From assembly GCA_019242065.1 (NCBI GenBank), contig JAFAWJ010000686.1, positions 1-5,232 on the forward strand: a DNA stretch of 5,232 bases, written 5' to 3'. The translations under genes were made by a program, and so were the position numbers. This document shows positions 1 through 5,232 of this stretch, piece by piece (positions within the stretch are counted from its first letter, which is position 1; each line of letters opens with the position of its first letter). The notes beneath the pieces are model-generated. The model searched no databases. It had not been told where the DNA came from and saw nothing but the letters and a program-made list of their open reading frames with translations. Origin of the DNA: Chloroflexota bacterium. GTDB taxonomy: Bacteria; Chloroflexota; UBA6077; CF-72.

Positions 1-128
1 TGGCGCCAAAGGGTCGCTTCGCGCCGATGCACGGGACGTCGCTGGACGTGGTCGACCAGGATGGCCTCGCGTTCGTCGACCTGGTCGACGGATTCTTGCG
101 GGAATGCGGCGCGCGTTCGTCACGCTGA
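1..128 (+). CDS. C-terminal fragment of a probable alpha/beta-hydrolase-fold protein (5' end outside window)
   Basis: An open frame enters from the left edge (first full codon at 3) and gives 41 residues before a TGA at 126-128. No catalytic elbow or oxyanion region is in view, so the family call rests on similarity to the next gene. Residues 4-32 align without gaps to residues 248-276 of the 278-aa hydrolase downstream, with nine identities: Gly-Arg-Phe, Leu-Asp, Leu-Val and Phe-Leu. The pattern fits the last strand and C-terminal helix of an alpha/beta hydrolase. His10 (codon 30-32), in Met-His-Gly-Thr, lies about where these enzymes carry the catalytic His; the downstream gene has Pro there. 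The gene ends 45 nt before the next start, on the same strand, so the two are probably co-transcribed. The reading frame is well supported; the family is inferred from a short stretch. Confidence 0.55.
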   Translation, partial: APKGRFAPMHGTSLDVVDQDGLAFVDLVDGFLRECGARSSR

Positions 129-173
129 CCGACGGTCTTCGCACGGAGGCGATGCGCGGATTGGTGGCAGCGG

Positions 174-1010
174 ATGTCTGATCCGCTGCGGGCGCCTGGC
201 ATGCAGGGCGCCGCCATTCGCCGGGCGCTGGTGACCACGCGTCGTGGACAGGTGCACGTGCGTTTGGGCGGAGATCCGACCGAGGCGGTGCCGCTGGTGC
301 TGCTGCACATGACGCCGCTCTCGAGCGCGATGTACGACCCGCTTCTGCCACTCTTTGGCACTGACCGGTTGGCCGTCGCGCCCGATCGGTTGGGTTTCGG
401 CTTTTCGGATGTTTCGGAGCGTCCGCTGACGATGGCGGAATACGCCGAGGTGACACTCGAGGTCCTGGACGCGCTGAGGATCGAGCGTTTCGACGTCCTC
501 GGCACGCACACCGGCTCCGTTGAGGCGGTGGAGCTCGCGGCGACACTTCCCGAGCGGGTGCGCAACGTGGTGCTGGTTGGCATTCCGGCGTATACGGCCG
601 ACGAGCTCGCCGAACGTACTTACCGGCTCGCCGGTGTGCCGCCGCCGGCCGAGGATGGTTCGCATCTCGAGTGGCACTGGCGGCGCCGCTTTCTGTATCG
701 GGAGCCACCCTACGACCTGCCGATGTTTCAGTGGCGCCTGCTGCAGGAGCTTCTGGCCGGGCCAGACGTCTGGTGGCCATACAAGGCGGTATTCGACTAC
801 CCGATGGCGGAACGCCTGGCGCGCCTGGAACAGCCGGTGCTGGTGCTCGCGCCCCACGACGACCTCTGGGCGCAGACCGCCCGAGTACTCTCCGTCGGCG
901 GCCTGCCGCGGCGGGGACGGTTCGTGGAGCTGCCGTATCTGACGCTCGACATCGCGTCGTACGCCACCGACGAAGTCTTTACGCTGGTGCGCGATTTTCT
1001 GGATCAGTAG
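174..1010 (+). CDS. Alpha/beta-hydrolase-fold protein with His at the nucleophile-elbow position
   Basis: A complete 278-aa protein, the usual length for a single-domain soluble alpha/beta hydrolase; no signal peptide is visible. Fold landmarks in order: strand and oxyanion region Val-Leu-Leu-His-Met-Thr-Pro (residues 42-48), Asp-Arg-Leu-Gly-Phe-Gly-Phe-Ser-Asp (71-79), nucleophile elbow Leu-Gly-Thr-His-Thr-Gly-Ser (109-115), a Trp-rich cap (about 165-210), and the acid-bearing strand Val-Leu-Val-Leu-Ala-Pro-His-Asp-Asp (222-230). The elbow has His112 (codon 507-509) where Ser, Asp or Cys is expected, and no His is present near the C-terminus (248-278), so a normal Ser-His-Asp triad is not evident. 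ATG 174 is the first possible start in this frame after the stop at 126-128. The only GGAGG (145-149) is too far away to serve it, so initiation looks weak. It follows a likely paralogue and converges on the MmgE/PrpD gene. Fold is near certain; substrate unknown. Confidence 0.88.
   Translation: MSDPLRAPGMQGAAIRRALVTTRRGQVHVRLGGDPTEAVPLVLLHMTPLSSAMYDPLLPLFGTDRLAVAPDRLGFGFSDVSERPLTMAEYAEVTLEVLDALRIERFDVLGTHTGSVEAVELAATLPERVRNVVLVGIPAYTADELAERTYRLAGVPPPAEDGSHLEWHWRRRFLYREPPYDLPMFQWRLLQELLAGPDVWWPYKAVFDYPMAERLARLEQPVLVLAPHDDLWAQTARVLSVGGLPRRGRFVELPYLTLDIASYATDEVFTLVRDFLDQ
979..1010. other. 32-bp tail-to-tail overlap of convergent genes
   Basis: The plus-strand hydrolase ends with TAG at 1008-1010. 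The minus-strand MmgE/PrpD gene ends with TAA at 981-979. Both reading frames are intact through the shared 32 bp, which encodes the last ten residues of each protein. There is no intergenic space for a shared terminator, and I saw no strong hairpin plus T-run in either 3' flank. The overlap may come from a short C-terminal tail on the MmgE/PrpD protein lying beyond its conserved core. Confidence 0.85.
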
Positions 1011-2391
1011 CGGCCAGCAGGTCTCCGAGATGATCGGCGTGGGCGAGGTTGAAGACGCGCTCCGCGACGCGCTCGACGCCAGACGGCTGCAGCCAGAATG
1101 CGGCGTTGAGCTCGAATTTACGGCGCACCTCGGCGTCACTCAGCACGCGATTGTGCATGACGCGCTCCTCCAGCACGCGGCCGTCGCGCACATAAACGCG
1201 CAGGACCGCCGGGAACGCGCGCGGAAACAGCATGTCGCATTCGGCGTCGACGACGGTCGTGACTTTCGCGGCGAGCGCCAATCGGTCTGGATCGGCGGCC
1301 GTCGCGTCGGTGAAGTCCTCGAAATACACGCCCAGACCGCCGCCGCCCAGGAGCGCAGTGGCGACCGTGAACGGGCCGCTGAACTGGGCGTGATACCCGC
1401 TGCGCGGTCGGATCTTCTCGTCGCGCGGCTCGCCGATGGTGCGCAGCGCCGACGCGGCTGCCCCAAGCTCGATGTGCTCCACCTGATCGACGTCGACCTT
1501 GCCGTTCAGTTGGCGACGGATCGCCAGCGCGGCGTCGATGCCCGCGTGTGTGTAGTGGTTGGCGGGGTATGGCTTGAACAGAATGCCAGGAAGCTCCCAG
1601 TGCTCCAGCAATCCCTCGGCGACGGGCTTCGGGTCAAACTGACCACTGAGAAACGCCTCGAAGACACCGAAGCGGCCCTCCAGCGCCGTCGGCGGTCCGG
1701 TCATGCCATGCTGGGCCAGCGAGGCCGCGGTGATGCCGGCGTGCGCCGCCCAGCCGCAGTGGACGCGTTTGACGGTACCCCCGGCCCGATTGCCCTCGAT
1801 GACGCCGGAGCCGAAGCTGGCGGCAATACCCAGTGCGTCAAGGATGCCGCTGGCATCCAGCCCCAGCAATCGCGCGCACGCGACCGCCGAGCCCAGCGCA
1901 CCACAGATCGACGTGGCGTGCCACCCGCGCTCGAAATACACGTTGCCCGCATCCGGCAGATATCCGGCCATCCCCAGCCGCACGGTGACTTCGATGCCGG
2001 CGGCCGCGGCAATCAGTGCCTCGCGGCCGCTTCGCCCGGCGCTTTCGGCCACCGCCAGGACTGCCGGTACGATGCTGGCACTCGGGTGGAGGACTGACGG
2101 CAGGTGCGTGTCGTCGAAGTCGAGGCTGTGCGCCAGGGTGCCATTGACCAGCGCCGCGTTGGGCGCCGGAGCGCTGCGTCCACCGCCGACGAGGTGCGCC
2201 CGCGGTGTGCCGCCCCACTCGTCCACCATGTGCTGGACTCCGTCGGCGAGGCCGAAGTGCCGCGAGGCCAGACAGATGCCGAGCGTATCGAGCACGCGCA
2301 GTTCCAGGCTGTGGACCACCTCCGACGGCAGGTGCTCGAACGTCAGTTCGGCGGTGAAATCCGCCAGGGTCTGAGCGAGGGTGCGGCTCAC
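979..2391 (-). CDS. MmgE/PrpD-family protein (2-methylcitrate dehydratase / cis-aconitate decarboxylase superfamily)
   Basis: 470 aa from a GTG at 2391, the usual length for the family, which includes 2-methylcitrate dehydratase (PrpD), cis-aconitate decarboxylase and iminodisuccinate epimerase. Visible family blocks: Val-Leu-Asp-Thr-Leu-Gly (33-38), Asn-Gly-Thr-Leu-Ala-His-Ser-Leu-Asp-Phe-Asp-Asp-Thr-His (83-96) followed by His102-Pro, Gly-Trp-His158-Ala-Thr, Val-Lys-Arg (207-209), Thr-Gly-Pro (231-233), Leu-Glu-Gly (237-239), and Lys273-Pro-Tyr-Pro with His279 and His282. Asp93/94, His102, His158, Lys208, Lys273 and His279 fall close to the active-site residues known from cis-aconitate decarboxylase, so it should be catalytically competent. 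The GTG start is chosen because it overlaps the cyclase stop (GTGA), it begins where family members begin, and the in-frame open region upstream reads as low-complexity Arg/Pro/Gly antisense to nothing useful. It is the last gene of the operon. The exact substrate cannot be read from sequence; a small di- or tricarboxylate or its derivative is likely. Confidence 0.95.
   Translation of the reverse strand: MSRTLAQTLADFTAELTFEHLPSEVVHSLELRVLDTLGICLASRHFGLADGVQHMVDEWGGTPRAHLVGGGRSAPAPNAALVNGTLAHSLDFDDTHLPSVLHPSASIVPAVLAVAESAGRSGREALIAAAAGIEVTVRLGMAGYLPDAGNVYFERGWHATSICGALGSAVACARLLGLDASGILDALGIAASFGSGVIEGNRAGGTVKRVHCGWAAHAGITAASLAQHGMTGPPTALEGRFGVFEAFLSGQFDPKPVAEGLLEHWELPGILFKPYPANHYTHAGIDAALAIRRQLNGKVDVDQVEHIELGAAASALRTIGEPRDEKIRPRSGYHAQFSGPFTVATALLGGGGLGVYFEDFTDATAADPDRLALAAKVTTVVDAECDMLFPRAFPAVLRVYVRDGRVLEERVMHNRVLSDAEVRRKFELNAAFWLQPSGVERVAERVFNLAHADHLGDLLAATDPENRAPA
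2388..2391 (-). other. GTGA stop/start overlap (cyclase to MmgE/PrpD)
   Basis: Read on the minus strand, GTG 2391-2389 starts the MmgE/PrpD gene and TGA 2390-2388 ends the cyclase gene. No good Shine-Dalgarno sequence precedes the GTG, which fits translational coupling by terminating ribosomes. This junction decides the MmgE/PrpD start. Confidence 0.85.
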
Positions 2392-3182
2392 AGCGGGACG
2401 GCGATGGGGCGGACGGGTGAACCGGTGGCCCCGGCGAACTTCAGCGGCAAACAGACGAACAGGAACTGATAGACCCTGTCCGCGGCAAGCTGCTCCAGAT
2501 CGAGGTTCTCGACGATGTGGATGCCATGTTCCACCAGCAGCACGCGGTGCACCGGCAGCAGGGCGTGGCCGGCACCCGGCGGCAGGTGCTCGAACGCCAT
2601 GCTGTCGTGACCGGCAATCCGCGGACGCGCACCGGCGATCCATTCGGCGGCCGAGACATCCGGACCCGGCACGCCGCTGGCGTGCCCGAGATACGTGGTC
2701 GGATCTCCCCAGTGGCCGGCCCAACCCGATCGGATGAGGACCGCGCCCTGATCGGGGAGCGGCGTGCCCTGGTGGTCGGCAACCTGCCGCAGTTCGGCGG
2801 CGGTAATCGGCTCGCCGGCGCCGACGGGTGCGCCCCGGCAGCCAGCCACATCCAGCAGGACGCCGCGACAGAATATGGGTGCGACGCTGTCCACGCCGAG
2901 TGTCGAAAATCGGCCGCCGATCTGAGCGTCGGCGGCGCTCACACCGCCGTACAGTTTGCCGTTGTGCGACACGTGCGCCAGCGCGTCGAAATGGGTGCCG
3001 GTGTGTCCGCCGAGCACGAGCATCTCGTTGGCCGCGGAGCCGCCATCAGCGCGGACCATGTCTCCGTGGCGGCGCAGGAGCGCCATGCGATAGCCCGGGT
3101 GATTGGGTGACACGGGCATGTTCGGGTCCAGGGGGTGGGCGAGGTCGTAGACCTGTTTGCCAAAGAGCTCGTCGACCAGCAT
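2388..3182 (-). CDS. Cyclase-family protein (kynurenine formamidase / isatin hydrolase-like metal hydrolase)
   Basis: 264 aa from ATG 3182, typical of the cyclase family (PF04199 type: kynurenine formamidase KynB, isatin hydrolase and relatives), metal-dependent cytoplasmic hydrolases of amides, imides or lactones. The N-terminus has the typical Val-Tyr-Asp-Leu-Ala-His-Pro-Leu opening (11-18). The metal-binding signature is His60-Thr-Gly-Thr-His64-Phe-Asp66-Ala-Leu-Ala-His70, with Ala where KynB-type members usually have Pro. Later family blocks include Arg-Gly-Val-Leu-Leu-Asp-Val, Ala-Val-Leu-Ile-Arg-Ser-Gly-Trp, Pro-Val-His-Arg-Val-Leu-Leu, Ile-Val-Glu-Asn-Leu-Asp-Leu-Glu and, near the end, Pro-Leu-Lys-Phe-Ala-Gly-Ala-Thr-Gly-Ser-Pro. 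The start is set by the one-base overlap with the CoA-transferase stop. The open frame continues upstream to 3494, but there it is the CoA-transferase gene read in another frame. Probable role: opening a ring or cleaving an amide in the same pathway as its operon partners. Substrate not determinable; tryptophan breakdown is unlikely, as no tryptophan genes are nearby. Confidence 0.95.
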   Translation of the reverse strand: MLVDELFGKQVYDLAHPLDPNMPVSPNHPGYRMALLRRHGDMVRADGGSAANEMLVLGGHTGTHFDALAHVSHNGKLYGGVSAADAQIGGRFSTLGVDSVAPIFCRGVLLDVAGCRGAPVGAGEPITAAELRQVADHQGTPLPDQGAVLIRSGWAGHWGDPTTYLGHASGVPGPDVSAAEWIAGARPRIAGHDSMAFEHLPPGAGHALLPVHRVLLVEHGIHIVENLDLEQLAADRVYQFLFVCLPLKFAGATGSPVRPIAVPL

Positions 3183-3184
3183 CA
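3180..3184 (-). other. TGATG stop/start overlap (CoA-transferase to cyclase)
   Basis: On the minus strand, TGA 3184-3182 ends the CoA-transferase gene and ATG 3182-3180 starts the cyclase gene, sharing one base. There is no clear Shine-Dalgarno sequence immediately upstream, again consistent with termination-reinitiation coupling. Confidence 0.85.
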
Positions 3185-4387
3185 GATCACGCCACGCGCG
3201 CGGAAGTCGGCCACGCGCGCCTCGGAGATGCCCAGCTCGGCGAGGATGGCGTCGGTATCCTGGCCGATGCGGCGACCCGACCACCGCACGCGACCGGGCG
3301 TCCCCAGCATGCGAAAGAGGACGTTCTGCATCTTGAGCGGCCCGAGGTCTTCGTCGGGCACGGTGATGATGCTGTCGAGCGCCGCGTATTGCGGGTCCTG
3401 GAGGATGTCCGCCGCGTCGTAAATTGGCGCGACCGCCGCTTCGGCCGCCTCGAAGGCGCGCACCACCTCCTCCTGGCTGCGCTGCGAAATCCACTCGCCG
3501 ACGTAGCCATCCAGCATGTCAACGCGCTGGGCGCGTTGCACGCCGGAGGCGAACCACGCCTCGGAAATCACTTCCGGATGACCAACCAGGCGCATCACCC
3601 GCTCGGCAATGGACTGGCTGCTGGTGGAGATGGCCACCCATTTATCGTCGCTGGTTTTGTAGGTATTCCTGGGCGCGTTATTGGCGGAGCGGTTGCCGGT
3701 GCGTTGCTGCACGATGCCGAGCTGATCGAAGACGCTGACCTGCGCGCCAAGGATGGTCAGGATTGGCTCGATGATGGCGACGTCGACGACCTGCCCGCTG
3801 CCACCGCGCGCGTCACGCGCATACAGCGCGAACATAGTGGCGATGGTGCCCGCCAGTCCGGCGATGCCGTCGGCGAGTCCAAACGGCGGCAGCGTGGGCG
3901 GTCCGTCCGGCTGACCGGTAATGGCGGCGAAGCCCGACAGACTCTCCGCAATCGTCCCGAAGCCCGGTCGCCTGGCGTACGGACCGATCTGGCCAAACGC
4001 GGTCATGCGCAAGACCACCAGTCGCGGATTGTTGGCCCGCAGGGTATCAGGGCCGAGGTTCCACTTCTCGAGCGTGCCGGGGCGAAAGTTTTCGATCAGG
4101 ACATCGGCGCGCTGCGAAAGCTCGCACAGGACGTCCTGTGCCTCGGGCTGGCTGAGGTCCAGCGTCAGCATGCGCTTGTTGCGATTGATCATTTTGGCCC
4201 ACAGACCGGCGCCGTTCTTTGCGTGGCCGTGGCCGCGCACTGGATCGCCGCGCGGGTGTTCGACCTTGATGACGTCGGCGCCGAAGTCGCCGAGGAAGGT
4301 CGCGGCCAGAGGTCCGGCGAACAACGTCGCCAGGTCCAGGACGCGGACTCCAGTGAGCGGTGGCGTGCCCGCACCGTCGGTCGTCAT
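3182..4387 (-). CDS. CaiB/BaiF family III CoA-transferase
   Basis: 401 aa from ATG 4387, the normal length for family III CoA-transferases (formyl-CoA:oxalate, succinyl-CoA:mesaconate and carnitine CoA-transferases), cytoplasmic interlocked dimers that move CoA between carboxylic acids. Family features: Gly-Val-Arg-Val-Leu-Asp-Leu at the start (13-19), Gly-Ala-Asp-Val-Ile-Lys-Val-Glu-His-Pro (36-45), Asn-Arg-Asn-Lys-Arg...Leu-Asp-Leu (68-78), Asp-Val-Leu-Ile-Glu-Asn-Phe-Arg-Pro-Gly (95-104), and Leu-Ala-Asp173-Gly-Ile-Ala-Gly, where Asp173 sits at the position of the catalytic Asp that forms the acyl anhydride. A Gly-rich Gly-Gly-Ser-Gly-Gln turn follows. No residues of the family core appear to be missing. 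The ATG overlaps the stop of the amidohydrolase gene (ATGA); upstream in-frame sequence is a shadow of that gene. It probably activates a carboxylate released by the ring-opening enzymes. CoA donor and acceptor cannot be assigned. Confidence 0.96.
   Translation of the reverse strand: MTTDGAGTPPLTGVRVLDLATLFAGPLAATFLGDFGADVIKVEHPRGDPVRGHGHAKNGAGLWAKMINRNKRMLTLDLSQPEAQDVLCELSQRADVLIENFRPGTLEKWNLGPDTLRANNPRLVVLRMTAFGQIGPYARRPGFGTIAESLSGFAAITGQPDGPPTLPPFGLADGIAGLAGTIATMFALYARDARGGSGQVVDVAIIEPILTILGAQVSVFDQLGIVQQRTGNRSANNAPRNTYKTSDDKWVAISTSSQSIAERVMRLVGHPEVISEAWFASGVQRAQRVDMLDGYVGEWISQRSQEEVVRAFEAAEAAVAPIYDAADILQDPQYAALDSIITVPDEDLGPLKMQNVLFRMLGTPGRVRWSGRRIGQDTDAILAELGISEARVADFRARGVI
4384..4387 (-). 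other. ATGA stop/start overlap (amidohydrolase to CoA-transferase)
   Basis: On the minus strand, ATG 4387-4385 starts the CoA-transferase gene inside the TGA 4386-4384 that ends the amidohydrolase gene. This is the classic coupled-gene arrangement and supports both the CoA-transferase start and a single transcript. Confidence 0.87.
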
Positions 4388-5232
4388 GGCATCTGTTGGT
4401 GCAGCGCGTCGGGGCGCTTGAGATAACGGCCGTCGGGCGATCCAACGACCTCTCCGTTGGCGTACACCACGCGTCCGCCGCGAATGGTGTGCGTCGGCCA
4501 CCCCCTGAGCTGATACCCCTCGAACGTGGTGTGGTCCTGCGCCGAAAGCAGTCGCTCGCGGCTCACCGTCGCCTCGAGGTCCGGATCGACGATGGTCAGG
4601 TCGGCGTCGCCGCCAACCGCGAGTGTACCTTTGCGGGGGTACAGGCCAACGGTCTGGGCTGGCTGCGCCGCGACCATTTCCGCGACACGCTGCAGCGGTA
4701 ATCCGCGCTTGAAGTGCCCCTCGCTGACGAGCACCGGGTACAGCAGTGCCGTACCTCCGAAGCCTGGCTGCGCCTCCCACGTGCCACCGTGCTTGATTTC
4801 CTCCATGCAGCAGGCGTGGTCGGAGGCAACCTGCTGGATGTCGCCGCGCTGGATGCCGCGCCACAGGGCCTCGTTGTCGGCGGCGGCGCGGATGGGCGGA
4901 TTGACCTTGCCCCATTCGATGCCGCCGGCAGCCGTCTCGTAGGTCAGGCACAGGTGGTGCAGTGTCGTTTCGAGTCGCACGTCCAGGTCCGGATAGTCCA
5001 GGCGGGCTTTCCGCCCACCCTCGAGCGCTTCGGCGCTGGACAGGTGCAGCAGATTGACCGGGCAGCGCGTCTGGTCCGCGAGCAGTACTGCTTCGGCGAT
5101 CGCCAGGCGTTCCTGAAACGGCGGACGCGCCTGGCTGTAGGCTTCGAGGCCTTCCAGCCCCTGAGCCTTGACCTCATCGATCATGGTGCGGATGATCTCG
5201 GGCTGCTCGCAGTGGATGCTCAGGCTGATGCG
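4384..5232 (-). CDS. Dihydropyrimidinase/allantoinase-type cyclic amidohydrolase (N-terminus outside window)
   Basis: 282 residues are visible and the frame stays open to the right edge, so the N-terminal part (roughly 170-200 residues judging by family length) is missing, including the HxH motif and the carbamylated Lys. Family landmarks, numbered from the edge: Ser-Ile-His7-Cys-Glu (metal-ligand His strand), Gly-Leu-Glu-Ala-Tyr-Ser-Gln-Ala-Arg-Pro-Pro (about 28-38), Leu-Leu-His63-Leu-Ser-Ser-Ala-Glu (second metal-ligand His), Lys-Val-Asn-Pro-Pro-Ile-Arg (substrate loop), and Ser-Asp138-His-Ala-Cys-Cys (catalytic Asp). The C-terminus has the small beta-domain pattern Gly-Gly-Asp-Ala-Asp-Leu...Asp-Pro. 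Enzymes of this group (dihydropyrimidinase, hydantoinase, allantoinase, cyclic imide hydrolase) open cyclic amides in the cytoplasm with a binuclear metal centre. An internal ATG at 5184 is not the start, because conserved sequence continues upstream of it. It is the first visible gene of the coupled operon and probably opens the ring of the substrate. Which ring is unknown. Confidence 0.94.
   Translation of the reverse strand, partial: RISLSIHCEQPEIIRTMIDEVKAQGLEGLEAYSQARPPFQERLAIAEAVLLADQTRCPVNLLHLSSAEALEGGRKARLDYPDLDVRLETTLHHLCLTYETAAGGIEWGKVNPPIRAAADNEALWRGIQRGDIQQVASDHACCMEEIKHGGTWEAQPGFGGTALLYPVLVSEGHFKRGLPLQRVAEMVAAQPAQTVGLYPRKGTLAVGGDADLTIVDPDLEATVSRERLLSAQDHTTFEGYQLRGWPTHTIRGGRVVYANGEVVGSPDGRYLKRPDALHQQMP

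Noticed and set aside
51..89. Perfect 10-bp inverted repeat (51-60 and 80-89) with three GTCGAC hexamers, a possible hairpin or operator
   Set aside because: It lies inside coding sequence and is explained by repeated Val-Asp codons; the 19-nt loop and lack of a T-run do not suggest a terminator.
145..181. GGAGG at 145-149 followed by a nine-codon frame (ATG 152 to TGA 181) overlapping the hydrolase start, a possible leader peptide
   Set aside because: The gap from GGAGG to ATG is only two bases, too short for normal initiation, and the peptide has no recognisable regulatory content.
120..1139. Minus-strand open frame of 339 codons across the alpha/beta hydrolase gene
   Set aside because: It is rich in Arg, His and Gln, has no motifs, and covers a gene whose plus-strand frame shows clear alpha/beta-hydrolase landmarks.
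1030..2097. Plus-strand open frame of 355 codons downstream of the hydrolase
   Set aside because: It lies entirely antisense to the conserved MmgE/PrpD coding region, its composition is typical of a shadow frame, and no domain is recognisable.
2392..2724. Possible N-terminal extension of the MmgE/PrpD protein by 111 residues
   Set aside because: The region encodes the conserved C-terminal half of the cyclase enzyme in another frame, and the family N-terminus begins at the GTG at 2391.
2828..4426. Long plus-strand open frame (532 codons) opposite the CoA-transferase gene
   Set aside because: It is antisense to strongly conserved minus-strand genes, is Arg/Ala/Gly/His-rich, shows no family motif, and is the expected by-product of high third-position GC.
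4388..4951. Possible N-terminal extension of the CoA-transferase by 188 residues
   Set aside because: The extension is an Arg-rich out-of-frame reading of the amidohydrolase gene, and the family start matches ATG 4387.

Overview
The window is a compact, gene-dense stretch of high-GC bacterial DNA with G/C strongly favoured at third codon positions. I see no rRNA, tRNA, mobile element or CRISPR array. The gene content (amidohydrolase, CaiB/BaiF CoA-transferase, cyclase-family hydrolase, MmgE/PrpD protein) is typical of catabolic islands in soil or environmental bacteria such as Burkholderiales-like Proteobacteria, Rokubacteria or Chloroflexota. The sequence alone does not fix the phylum.

Left part (1-1010, plus strand): the last 41 codons of one gene, a 45-nt gap, then a complete 278-aa alpha/beta-hydrolase-fold protein. 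The two C-termini align without gaps and look like tandem paralogues. The complete copy has His where the catalytic nucleophile should be (Gly-Thr-His-Thr-Gly) and lacks the usual C-terminal catalytic His, so its chemistry is uncertain.

Right part (979-5232, minus strand, transcribed right to left): four genes joined by overlapping stop and start codons. In order of transcription they are a dihydropyrimidinase/allantoinase-type cyclic amidohydrolase (5' end outside the window), a CaiB/BaiF family III CoA-transferase, a cyclase/kynurenine-formamidase-type metal hydrolase, and an MmgE/PrpD-family protein started by GTG. The junctions are ATGA, TGATG and GTGA. This is one translationally coupled operon.

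The two gene groups converge, and their 3' ends overlap by 32 bp (979-1010), leaving no space for a conventional intergenic terminator.

Inferred joint role: two unrelated ring-opening C-N hydrolases would open a cyclic imide, ureide or lactam-like compound; the CoA-transferase would activate a resulting carboxylate; and the MmgE/PrpD enzyme would dehydrate, isomerise or decarboxylate a polycarboxylic intermediate. The families are recognisable, but I know of no characterised pathway with exactly this set. It is a candidate undescribed catabolic route rather than a new class of system.
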